A stretch of 58,162 bases of DNA from Bacillota bacterium. GTDB lineage: Bacteria; Bacillota; Clostridia; Peptostreptococcales; Anaerovoracaceae. Under the pieces are notes generated by a model. The model did no database searches, was not told where the DNA came from, and saw nothing but the letters and a program-made list of their open reading frames with translations. Below are positions 50,968 through 58,162 of the stretch, in pieces; position 1 is the stretch's first letter, and each line of letters begins with the position of its first letter. The translations under genes were made by a program, and so were the position numbers. The DNA lies in the NCBI GenBank assembly GCA_030526325.1, contig JAUNCY010000001.1, positions 1 through 58,162 of the forward strand, given 5' to 3'.

Positions 50968-50996
50968 TTGACATACTCGGCTCATACGGATATTAT
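50968..50996 (+). promoter_or_regulatory. Sigma-A promoter of the M18 aminopeptidase gene
   Basis: TTGACA (50968-50973), 17 bases, TATTAT (50991-50996) on the plus strand. A TATAAT on the minus strand near 50931-50936 may be the -10 for the divergent methyltransferase gene. Confidence 0.85.
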
Positions 50997-51029
50997 TTAG
51001 CTGTATACAGACAAAGGAGAATAATATCA

Positions 51030-52409
51030 ATGAAAAGAGAAAGCGCATGGACAACATATACAGAAGAACAGCTTCTTGAACTGGAAGCCGTAAATCTCAG
51101 ATACAGACAGTTTCTGGACGCAGGCAAAACCGAGCGGGAATGTGTAAAGGAAATCATCCGTCAGGCAGAAGCGGCAGGCTACGTAAATCTTGAGGAATTT
51201 GAAAAAAACGGAAAAAAACTCAAAACCGGAGATAAAGTCTATACGGTCATGATGAAAAAAGCAGTTACCCTGTTTAATATAGGATCTAGAAAACTCGCCA
51301 AAGGCATGAACATACTTGGGGCGCATATAGATTCTCCCCGTCTGGATGTGAAGCAGAATCCTCTTTATGAAGAGGGCGGTTTTTCATATCTGGATACCCA
51401 CTATTACGGCGGTATCAAGAAATATCAGTGGGTTGCCCTTCCGCTGGCAATACACGGAGTAGCTGTAAAAAAAGACGGCACGGTCTGTGAGATATGCATA
51501 GGAGAAAAAGAGGACGACCCGGTATTTTTCATTTCGGATCTTCTTGTACACCTTTCCCAAAAGCAGCTCGAGAAAAAAGGCGCTGTAGTGGTGGAAGGCG
51601 AAGACCTGAACCTGACCGTGGGAAACATTCCTCTCAGCGTCAATGACAAAAAATCAGTTAAGGAAAACACATTGAGAATTATCGAAGAGCAGTACGGTAT
51701 CCGGGAAGAGGATTTCATTTCAGCCGAGCTTGAAATAGTTCCGGCAGGCAAAGCCAGAGAATGCGGCCTGGACCGCAGCATGATAATGGCATACGGTCAG
51801 GATGACAGAGTGTGTGCATACACCTCTCTGGAAGCAATGCTCAGTACCAAAGCCGTAGACAAAACCGCAGTCTGCATTCTTGTGGACAAAGAAGAAATAG
51901 GCTCTGTAGGAGCTACGGGAATGAGAAGCAGATTCTTTGAAAATTCAGTAGCCAGAGTCATGAACTGCACGGACTGCTACAGTGAATTTGACCTTAGAAT
52001 GGCTCTTCAGAATTCAAAGATGCTGTCCTCCGATGTCAGCTCTGCATATGACCCTATTTATGACTCTTCTTATGAGAAAAAAAATGTTGCCTACCTTTCA
52101 AAAGGCATGGTTTTCAATAAGTTTACGGGTTCCCGGGGAAAGAGCGGCTCCAACGATGCAAATGCGGAATATCTTGCGGAACTCAGAAAAATCATGGACG
52201 ACAACAACGTCAGATTCCAGACCGCTGAGCTGGGCAAGGTGGATCTGGGCGGCGGAGGCACTATAGCCTACATACTGGCTCTTTACGGTATGGATGTCAT
52301 AGACAGCGGGGTTGCCGTTCTCAACATGCACGCTCCGTGGGAGGTTACCAGCAAAGCCGATGTTTATGAAGTAAAAAAAGGCTACGAAGCTTTTCTTAAG
52401 AACGCTTAA
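51030..52409 (+). CDS. M18-family aminopeptidase
   Basis: 459 residues, matching bacterial M18 aminopeptidase I. GAHIDSPRLDVKQNPL, YGQDDRVCAY, CILVDKEEIGSVGATGMRSRF, and CTNMHAPWEVTSK-like C-terminal His region (NMHAPWEVTSKADVYE) supply the zinc ligands and catalytic Glu. It removes N-terminal residues from cytoplasmic peptides. The ATG at 51030 follows AAAGGAGA with nine-base spacing, so upstream in-frame sequence is not part of the protein. Single-gene unit with strong promoter and terminator, fitting a peptide-fermenting lifestyle. Confidence 0.94.
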   Translation: MKRESAWTTYTEEQLLELEAVNLRYRQFLDAGKTERECVKEIIRQAEAAGYVNLEEFEKNGKKLKTGDKVYTVMMKKAVTLFNIGSRKLAKGMNILGAHIDSPRLDVKQNPLYEEGGFSYLDTHYYGGIKKYQWVALPLAIHGVAVKKDGTVCEICIGEKEDDPVFFISDLLVHLSQKQLEKKGAVVVEGEDLNLTVGNIPLSVNDKKSVKENTLRIIEEQYGIREEDFISAELEIVPAGKARECGLDRSMIMAYGQDDRVCAYTSLEAMLSTKAVDKTAVCILVDKEEIGSVGATGMRSRFFENSVARVMNCTDCYSEFDLRMALQNSKMLSSDVSSAYDPIYDSSYEKKNVAYLSKGMVFNKFTGSRGKSGSNDANAEYLAELRKIMDDNNVRFQTAELGKVDLGGGGTIAYILALYGMDVIDSGVAVLNMHAPWEVTSKADVYEVKKGYEAFLKNA

Positions 52410-52441
52410 TACTTCCCCGCAGCCTATACTTTAAAATTTCA

Positions 52442-52475
52442 GGGGTACTGCCTCAGCCGGCGGTACCCCGTTTTT
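52442..52475 (+). terminator. Terminator after the M18 aminopeptidase gene
   Basis: GGGGTACTGCC and GGCGGTACCCC (one G-U) with a six-base loop, followed by GTTTTTATT. Confidence 0.88.
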
Positions 52476-52476
52476 A

Positions 52477-53007
52477 TTAAAATTTCTCTCTATGAATTTT
52501 TTTCTCTTCAATTTCATCTTTTCTGTGAGGCTCTGCAGCTTCTGCCGGAATTCCAAGGGATAAAACAGCTTCCAGCCTGTATTTTTCCGGCACTCCCAGC
52601 AGTTCTCTGACGTATTCGTCTGTGGTTCTGCCGTCGGCAGCCTCTCTCAGCCTTCCCTGAATCCAGCAGCTTCCCACTCCCAGACAGTCCGCCATCAGGT
52701 GCATATTTGACATGGCTATCGAACAGTCCTCAGTCCATACATCGCTGATTTCCGAATTCCCCAGCACCACTATTGCCGCCGCAGCCTGCTCCAGCATTGC
52801 GGCTCCGTGGGTTCTGGCTTTTGACAGTTCCGCCAGAGTTTCGGTATTTTCAACGATTATAAACTCCCATGGTTTCCTGTTCCTGCTCGTGGGCGACAGA
52901 AGTCCCGCATTTACTATCATTTGCAGCTTTTCCTCCGGAATTTTCTCCCCGCTGTATTTTCTTATGCTCCTGCGATGAAGTAGCATTTCTTCAAAACCGG
53001 TATGCAT
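52477..53007 (-). CDS. Nitroreductase-family FMN protein
   Basis: 176 residues with the nitroreductase start LLHRRSIRKYSGEKIPEEKLQMIVNAGLLSPTSRNRKPWEF and an AMSNMHLMADCLGVGSCWIQ segment. Binds FMN as a dimer and reduces nitro compounds, quinones or flavins with NAD(P)H; the physiological substrate is not predictable. ATG 53007 follows GAGAGGAG. It is 22 bases after the XRE regulator gene and may be co-transcribed. Confidence 0.9.
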   Translation of the reverse strand: MHTGFEEMLLHRRSIRKYSGEKIPEEKLQMIVNAGLLSPTSRNRKPWEFIIVENTETLAELSKARTHGAAMLEQAAAAIVVLGNSEISDVWTEDCSIAMSNMHLMADCLGVGSCWIQGRLREAADGRTTDEYVRELLGVPEKYRLEAVLSLGIPAEAAEPHRKDEIEEKKIHREKF

Positions 53008-53029
53008 CTGTTCTTCTCTCCTCTCTCAT

Positions 53030-53737
53030 TTATGTTACCGAAAGCATGTTGTACATTTTCATAAGCCTGATGTCGTTTTTTGAAATCTTCAGCTGGCTTA
53101 TCAGGGCGGCGTCCTCTTTCAAAGGGACTTTGGAAAAAAGCATTTTTGTCGCTATAGGCATTATAGGTCTGGATGAGAATCCGTTGAAAAGCCCCCACTT
53201 AGTATCCGAATCCAGATACGATGCCAGAATCTGAACGCTGGCCTGCTCCATAGGAGTATCCCTGTTGAACAGCGAAATATATGTCAAAGCGTCATAGTGC
53301 TCTATGTATCCCCAGTAGGTAGTCTCGCAGTTCTGATAATTTACCGGATCGTCATAATTCATATACATCATTATTTTATACTTGTTTTCTTCCGTCACGG
53401 AAAGCACGTCAAAAATGCATCTGATAAGTCTGTTTATCCTTCCGTCATATAAATAGGAATGAAACTGGGACAATCCGTTAAAAAAGGCAGGATTATTTCC
53501 CCTGCTCACTATCTCGGCCCGGTCCGGGCGGCAGTACAGAAACTGTTCCACATGAACGTGGAGAGCATCCGCAATATCATACAAAGTCTCCACATCCACC
53601 GTTATTTCTCCCTTTTCATACTTCGAAACCGTGGATTTGCTTTTGCATATGTCTGCAGCAAGATCTTCTATTGTCTTTTTTCTCAGTTTTCGATAATTTC
53701 TTATCTGCTGCCCTACGTATTTGTTTATCTCCGACAT
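53030..53737 (-). CDS. XRE-family regulator with a C-terminal sensor-like domain
   Basis: 235 residues. N-terminal Cro/CI helix-turn-helix (about 6-62): QQIRNYRKLRKKTIEDLAADICKSKSTVSKYEKGEITVDVETLYDIADAL. The remaining 165 residues are a mixed domain seen in Clostridia XRE proteins without known ligand. ATG 53737 follows GGAGGTG. A TATAAT lies about 60 bases upstream at 53799-53804 and a palindrome GTAAATTTAC between it and the gene may be its own operator. Confidence 0.88.
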   Translation of the reverse strand: MSEINKYVGQQIRNYRKLRKKTIEDLAADICKSKSTVSKYEKGEITVDVETLYDIADALHVHVEQFLYCRPDRAEIVSRGNNPAFFNGLSQFHSYLYDGRINRLIRCIFDVLSVTEENKYKIMMYMNYDDPVNYQNCETTYWGYIEHYDALTYISLFNRDTPMEQASVQILASYLDSDTKWGLFNGFSSRPIMPIATKMLFSKVPLKEDAALISQLKISKNDIRLMKMYNMLSVT

Positions 53738-53894
53738 ATGAATCACCTCCAAAAGTTTCGTATAAATCTACTTTTCTGTAAATTTACTCTTTTTTATTAT
53801 ATTATTTTCAAAAGTGTATCATAAATGCGGGCTAAATTCTACTCTAAATAAACTTTTTTTGATTTCTGTTTACTTTAAAGAAACGTCACGGTTT

Positions 53895-53923
53895 TTGACG
53901 GAAAAATACCCTCCTGCTAAAAT
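53895..53923 (+). promoter_or_regulatory. Sigma-A promoter of an orphan structured RNA
   Basis: TTGACG (53895-53900), 17 bases, TAAAAT (53918-53923) on the plus strand, with no protein gene following in that direction. Confidence 0.75.
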
Positions 53924-53925
53924 AC

Positions 53926-54109
53926 TTTCAACATACAGCTTGCCGGTCAGGAATAAGAGAGTGTATATAAAATATCCGCCGGCAGGCAGTGCTCCCTGTA
54001 ATGCCGTGAATACGGTCAGGGAAACCTGTCATGCGGACAAGAAAGTTGAAATAACCAATTACCACAGAACAAAAAACCAAACCTGCCGAAGGTCTGGTTT
54101 TTTGTTTAA
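53926..54109 (+). ncRNA. Orphan riboswitch-like RNA ending in a terminator
   Basis: About 180 bases from a good promoter to a terminator (54070-54109: AACCA-ACCT and AGGT-TGGTT arms, T run). The ends pair (53926-53932 with 54045-54051). Inside, TCCGC/GCGGA (53975/54033), GGCAGG/CCTGTC (53981/54025) and CCCTG/CAGGG (53994/54017) stack into a rod. CCGGCAGG (53979-53986) can instead pair with CTTGCCGG (53939-53946), or with CCTGCCG of the terminator arm (54082-54088). Such competing pairings are typical of terminator-type riboswitches, yet the next gene downstream is on the opposite strand. GTCAGGGAAACCTG weakly recalls cobalamin riboswitches, but the B12 box is not convincing. 6S RNA is another possibility. 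Confidence 0.6.
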
Positions 54110-54183
54110 TATATTCACAGCTATTGTGCTGCGGAGGACCGTATATGTACGGATGAACCGAGCATGATATTCGTGTTTTCCTG

Positions 54184-55899
54184 CTATTTTGTTATTATAA
54201 CTCTGCGGGTTTCGGCATCCCATTCAACCTTCGCTCCGAGAGTTTCTCCTATAAATCTGGCAGGAGTATAAGTCCTGTTATTTTCAATAACCGCAGGACT
54301 GTCCAGTCTGACATTATTGCCGTTTACAACCGCAGTGTCTGAGTTTATCGTCAGAACTATTTCGATTCCATCCTTTGCAACGGTTACCGTCCTCTCTGCT
54401 TCGTTCCACAGAACCTGAGCGCCGAGAGCTTCTGCCACAAATCTTGCGGGAGTCATTGTCCTGTCATTTCTTATGAAAGGAGCTGCGTCGCTGTATTCTG
54501 TCTTTCCGTTCTTTCTTACAGTCTGACTCGGAATACTTCCGGCTCCGTCAGGATCAAATCTGACAGTATAACGTGATACGGAGCTGCTTCCTGTTGACGT
54601 GACTTTTTCAGGCACTTTTCCCAGTGCGTATACCGCAGCGGTTCCGGATACTTCGCAGGCTGCCAGCAGGAGATTCCTGCCGTAAGGATTTTTGGATGCG
54701 GGGACAAATTCAAGACCTTCCGGCGCCACATCTCCTGCCATATCGTCCGTAAACTCACGGCTGTTGATATATCCTGCATAAGAAATCTTCTCCGGATCTG
54801 TAATATCATATGCCATTATACCTCCGATTCTTTCCAGAGCTATGAAGGCATATGTTCTGCCGTCAACTGTTCTGGTTATTACCGATTCAGGTTCCGGGCC
54901 CTTTTTTCCGGAACGGTCATCTATAGTTATATCATCATTTGAGCAGTTGAAATATTCCGGCAGCATCTCCGATGTAATTCTTTCAAAATCGTCGGCGCTG
55001 TCATACACCTCTTCAATTCCGTCTTCACCCGTTTCAAAAACGGTAAAACTTCTGCCGCCGAACAGGTAATCCTTTTCGGCATCAAGTCCGTCATAATCAC
55101 CCGTATCAAAGAAAACGACTTTCCCCGTAAGTCCGCTGTTTTCCGGTGTAATATTTCCTGTAGGCGAAGCTTTTCCCTTCCCGAAATTTATTTCAGCTTC
55201 ATTCAGATAGTCTCCCCACTCGCGGGAATCCCCTTCGTTTGCCGTAACAATATAAGTCCTCCCTCTACAGCTGAAAGCGGCTATTCCGTCCGGCATACGT
55301 ATCCCCATAAGAGATTCGTAATTCTTTGGATCATATTTCTCATCTTTTTTATCAATGTCTACCTTAATTCTGGAGTAATCCTCAAATCAGACACTGTAAA
55401 TTCCGGTAAAGGACTTTGACTCTATGTCCAATATAGCAACAGAGTTGGCTTCCTGAAGTGTAACATATGCCGTTCCTCCGGATACAGCTATGTACTCAGG
55501 CTCCAGGTCAGCGGAAGGAAGCTTATTCTTTTTCAATACCACGTTTTTATCGGTCAATTCATCTCGTTTTTCATCAAAAGAGGTAAAATCCACAACAGCA
55601 GAGGTATCCTTGTCTAAATTTATTACCGCAACGCTGCCCTTTGGGTCAGTTGTACCTTCTCCGTATCCTTCTCTGGGTTCGCCCTCATCCGCCGTGAGTA
55701 TTGTGCTGTTGTCCGCAAATAAGATCATATCAGGCTGCACTCCGGTGTCTACAGCTTTCAGGAATTCAAGGCTGCCGTCTGCATTGCATTTAAAAATGAC
55801 TGCTTTTCCGTTGTCGGTATAATCCTCCGCCTGTACTGCCGCCAGTGAAATAACAGCCGCCAGACCAACAGTTAATATCCTGCTTAATTTTCTTTTCAT
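54184..55899 (-). pseudogene. Choice-of-anchor I-like protein with copper-amine-oxidase-type stalk domains, interrupted
   Basis: Three signs of decay in one frame. The signal peptide (MKRKLSRILTVGLAAVISL) runs straight into the middle of a choice-of-anchor I beta-propeller (GVQPDMILFADN, ADEGEPREGYGEGTTDPKGSVAVINL), so roughly 100 residues seem deleted. An in-frame TGA at 55389-55387 follows FTGIYSV, where relatives usually have Gly. The frame then continues through EDYSRIKVDIDKKDEK, MGIRMPDGIAAF, ANEGDSREWGDYLNEAE, and ends with two copper amine oxidase N-terminal-like repeats (TPARFVAEALGAQVLWNE; TPARFIGETLGAKVEWDA). Proteins of this kind are secreted, possibly calcium-binding or phosphatase-like; the second part alone would lack a signal. 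Confidence 0.75.
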
Positions 55900-56051
55900 C
55901 ACGCCACTCTTCTTTCCTATAAAATTTATCATCTTTTCGATGCAGTTAAATTTTAAACCCTGCTCTGTAAAATCTTCTACCGCTTGCCGGTTAACTTGAG
56001 GTTAAATTTCTGAGGGGTTTCAGTCGTATACCGTGCTGTGTCTTTTATCCC

Positions 56052-56079
56052 AAAAGAAAAAGCGCAGTTAACCTGCGCA
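56052..56079 (-). terminator. Terminator after the VOC gene
   Basis: GCGCAG and CTGCGC with loop GTTAA on the minus strand, then TTTTTCTTTT. Confidence 0.75.
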
Positions 56080-56087
56080 GTTTATCT

Positions 56088-56471
56088 TTATTTCATATAT
56101 TTTTCTTTATACTTTTCCGAATGCTCTATCAGGCAGATTTTCACTCCGTCAGGATCTTTTACGAAGGCCATCCTTCCCACAGTGGTGGAAACTGCCGGCC
56201 CTTCAGTATCGTATCCGTTTACTCTAAGGTTTTCAACGGCCTCGTCAAGATCGTCCACATCGGTACCTATCGAATACAGCCCTATATCAAAAGCCGGATT
56301 CTCAATCAGCTCCACGCAGGCTCCGCCTTCGCTCTCCATTATTGTTATGGCTCCGCCTCCCGGCAGTTCCACATGGTATCCTTCCTTAAATCCCAGCACA
56401 TCCCGGTAAAAATTTACCGACTTCTCCAGGCATTTTACTATCAAAGTCGAATACTGCACCTTTATTTTCAA
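56088..56471 (-). CDS. VOC-family (glyoxalase/bleomycin resistance-like) protein
   Basis: 127 residues forming one vicinal-oxygen-chelate domain with two beta-alpha-beta-beta-beta units. KCLEKSVNFYRDVLGFKEG and FVKDPDGVKICLIEHSEKY are characteristic of the family, with a likely metal Glu in ICLIE. Activity could be lactoylglutathione-lyase-like or binding of small molecules; not determined. The start is TTG 56471 with GGGAGG eight bases upstream. Confidence 0.85.
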   Translation of the reverse strand: MKIKVQYSTLIVKCLEKSVNFYRDVLGFKEGYHVELPGGGAITIMESEGGACVELIENPAFDIGLYSIGTDVDDLDEAVENLRVNGYDTEGPAVSTTVGRMAFVKDPDGVKICLIEHSEKYKEKYMK

Positions 56472-56510
56472 GAACTTAACCTCCCTTCCTGTTTACCTGA
56501 ATACAGGTTA

Positions 56511-57533
56511 TCATGTGTTATTTTCTGCATCGCGGTAATGCTTCTGCTTCGCTTCGTACATTTTCATGTCCATTCTGTACATGAACTTTTCAACGCCCCC
56601 GGCAGCCGCGTCGTAACGGCTGTATCCCATAGCAAAGGAAAGAGTATACGGTTCTTCCAGAGAAAGATTGAATTTGTCAGTATTATTTTCAATCAGCCTC
56701 ATAACTCTTTTAACGTCATCCTCATTGTTTGTCCTGAGAAGAATAATAAACTCGTCTCCTGCATACCGGAAAGCAAGTCCCCTTCCCGACACCGAATCGG
56801 ATATAATTTCTCCCATCTTTCTGATTGCCTCGTCGCCCTTGGAGTGACCGAAGGAATCGTTGATATTTTTGAAATTGTTCATATCTATCATTATTCCGTA
56901 AAGACTGAACTCCTGCCCGCCGCTGAGTCTGCTGAGAACATTGTCCATATATCTTCTGTTGAACAGACCGGAGAGAGGATCCACATACGAATTAAATGAC
57001 TGCAGCTGAAGATATACAAACAGCAGTGATACTGCAACAGTTGTCCAGCCGATGGTCAAACCGTAAAGTAAACCCTGAACTATCGTTCCCGCCATGCACG
57101 GCACAACAAAATAGCAGATTGGGAAAAACATTATATGCAGGCCTTTTCTTTTAGCCTTTTCCAGAATGAAAATACTGTAAAAGAAATAAAAGAATAAAAT
57201 CAGGTATGCTAAAGCCACCAGACTGCCTCTGGAATAAACATTTGCCTCTGACACTAAGAATATCACCCCACATCCGCTGAAATTTATGCACAGCAGCAGG
57301 ATTTCCAAAGCAAGGGGTATAAACAAAATGCCGGCTTTTTTTCTGATGCTGCGGTCACTGTTATGTATCCGGTAATCAACATACAGACACCACAAAAACC
57401 CTATACTGCAGGTTCCTATAAAGCAGAAACTGTTCAGCAGGTAGGATAGCGGCACACCCCCCGGAAACATTCTTCCGTCTATGATAAATGTAAGAATTTC
57501 CGCAATACAGCCTGCTGCCGTGATATTTATCAT
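56511..57533 (-). CDS. Membrane diguanylate cyclase (GGDEF), 5' end probably frameshifted
   Basis: 340 residues from the ATG at 57533. About seven membrane segments fill residues 1-185, then a GGDEF domain (about 190-335) with DPLSGLFNRRYMD, MIDMNNFKNINDSFGHSKGDEAI and an intact FRYAGDEFIIL motif, so cyclic-di-GMP synthesis is expected. No ribosome site precedes 57533. Upstream sequence in another frame encodes a further membrane segment (SINLPEVIIVNSIGAVLMIF) from an ATG at 57661, and the two frames meet at a run of seven A at about 57570-57580. One more A would fuse them into a protein of about 380 residues. The gene is probably broken or phase-variable. Confidence 0.8.
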   Translation of the reverse strand: MINITAAGCIAEILTFIIDGRMFPGGVPLSYLLNSFCFIGTCSIGFLWCLYVDYRIHNSDRSIRKKAGILFIPLALEILLLCINFSGCGVIFLVSEANVYSRGSLVALAYLILFFYFFYSIFILEKAKRKGLHIMFFPICYFVVPCMAGTIVQGLLYGLTIGWTTVAVSLLFVYLQLQSFNSYVDPLSGLFNRRYMDNVLSRLSGGQEFSLYGIMIDMNNFKNINDSFGHSKGDEAIRKMGEIISDSVSGRGLAFRYAGDEFIILLRTNNEDDVKRVMRLIENNTDKFNLSLEEPYTLSFAMGYSRYDAAAGGVEKFMYRMDMKMYEAKQKHYRDAENNT

Positions 57534-57661
57534 GGCATCAAATATTCTGTCTCCCGAAAAGTTCTGTCCTTTTTTTCGAATCTGGTAAGCCTCAGGAAAA
57601 TCATCAAAACAGCTCCAATAGAGTTAACAATGATAACCTCCGGCAGATTAATTGAATCCAT
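57534..57661 (-). other. Frameshifted 5' portion of the diguanylate cyclase gene
   Basis: Starts ATG at 57661 and encodes about 30 residues with a membrane segment up to the A7 run, then stops early at TGA overlapping 57533. Joined to the main frame by one inserted base it would give KKGQNFSGDRIFDAMIN, continuous with the downstream protein. Confidence 0.6.
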
Positions 57662-57795
57662 ATTTCACCATAACTATGTATTTATTACACAAAATAAAGG
57701 ATAATTTATAGTTTGCAAAGTATTTTGATTATATCATCTTAATATATGTAAGTAAAGGCTGTATTATATCAGAATCTTACGGTGGCGGTTATCTT

Positions 57796-58162
57796 TCACT
57801 GATTTACGCGAAGCATCCCGTTAAGAGCCCCGTTTTCCGCCGCATTTTTCAGCCTCACTGCAATATTATCTGCCGCTCGCTCCAGATATTGCGAAATTTC
57901 TTCCCCCTCCTCGCAGTACATTTCCAGAAATTTTACAGCAGCGGTCTTTAATTGTGTCCGCACCTCATTCAGCTCCGTTTTATCAAGAAAGTTCTGAATT
58001 CTCAGGCAGTCCAGCTCCCCGAATTCACTGTCCCGCAAATTTTTTCCCACAAGGATGTGTAATAAAGCGTCTGTCAGTACAATTTCACAAATATTTTCAA
58101 CCATGTCCCGGTATGAACTGCTGTATTTCCGCAGCACACTTACCGAGTAATCTTCCGGAAAC
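57796..58162 (-). CDS. C-terminal part of a protein of unknown function (5' end outside window)
   Basis: The frame is open to the right edge (FPEDYSVSVLRKYSSSYRDMVEN), so the true start is beyond the window; about 121 residues are visible. It is helical and charged (ELNEVRTQLKTAAVKFLEMYCEEGEEISQYLERAADNIAVRL), with no motif I recognise. It is separated from the cyclase gene by about 130 A+T-rich bases. Confidence 0.6.
   Translation of the reverse strand, partial: FPEDYSVSVLRKYSSSYRDMVENICEIVLTDALLHILVGKNLRDSEFGELDCLRIQNFLDKTELNEVRTQLKTAAVKFLEMYCEEGEEISQYLERAADNIAVRLKNAAENGALNGMLRVNQ

Noticed and set aside
53994-54030. Cobalamin riboswitch
   Set aside because: GTCAGGGAAACCTG and CCCTGTAA resemble parts of the motif, but the full B12 box and core spacing are missing and no cobalamin gene follows.
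53814-54167. Plus-strand open frame of 117 codons
   Set aside because: It crosses the promoter, structured RNA and terminator, and its product has no family features.
55387-55389. TGA recoded as an amino acid
   Set aside because: TGA is used as the normal stop of many intact genes in this window, and no selenocysteine element is evident.

Overview
The window looks like chromosomal DNA of an anaerobic Clostridia-type Firmicute, possibly an amino-acid-fermenting lineage such as the Anaerovoracaceae. This is inferred from gene content only: a cdaA-cdaR-glmM block, long-form HPF, two-component Suf, a four-subunit 2-oxoacid:ferredoxin oxidoreductase, indolepyruvate:ferredoxin oxidoreductase, strong GGAGG ribosome sites and a T-box leader. 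Nearly all genes lie on the minus strand, so operons below are read from right to left. Base composition looks fairly even, and I see no insertion sequence, prophage, CRISPR array, tRNA or rRNA.

Region by region: 1-7.5 kb is housekeeping: c-di-AMP synthesis with the start of glmM, the hpf gene with a raiA-type structured RNA upstream, comFC-recD2-yhaM, and a small PC4-like protein. 7.5-14.6 kb is an efflux operon (membrane fusion protein, RND pump, TetR regulator, and a TolC-like protein carrying SLH repeats) whose promoter is flanked by two matching palindromes. 14.6-18.6 kb holds biotin uptake and ligation (bioY-birA with a BirA box over the -35), an ornithine-cyclodeaminase-family enzyme, a small helical protein and a lipoprotein. 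18.7-22.6 kb is a metF, MetH-reactivation, metH operon. 22.7-26.4 kb is porGDAB under a T-box whose features point to isoleucine tRNA. 26.5-32 kb has a D-2-hydroxyacid dehydrogenase, sfsA and an iorA-iorB-paaK operon for aryl-pyruvate oxidation.

32-41 kb carries a DMT transporter, then a very large GLUG-repeat/helical/membrane-anchored protein co-transcribed with an MMPL-type RND transporter, and, divergently, a TetR regulator with a FetAB-like ABC exporter. 41-43.8 kb has a two-gene SufBC system and a Gp37/Gp68 (DUF5131) protein. 44-49.4 kb is a two-component system with its ABC transporter, with related TTTGTAA-containing repeats at both promoters. 49.4-58.2 kb is less orderly: an MBL-fold hydrolase gene is cut by an in-frame amber codon, a choice-of-anchor I gene has an in-frame TGA and an apparent internal deletion, and a diguanylate cyclase gene is frameshifted at an A7 run. 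These sit among an intact M18 aminopeptidase, a nitroreductase, an XRE regulator and a VOC protein.

The most unusual items are a free-standing riboswitch-like RNA at 53.9-54.1 kb with competing pairings but no downstream gene, the isoleucine-type T-box on a ferredoxin-dependent oxidoreductase, the SLH-TolC efflux component, and the GLUG/MMPL pair. All calls were made by reading the sequence; no database search was run.
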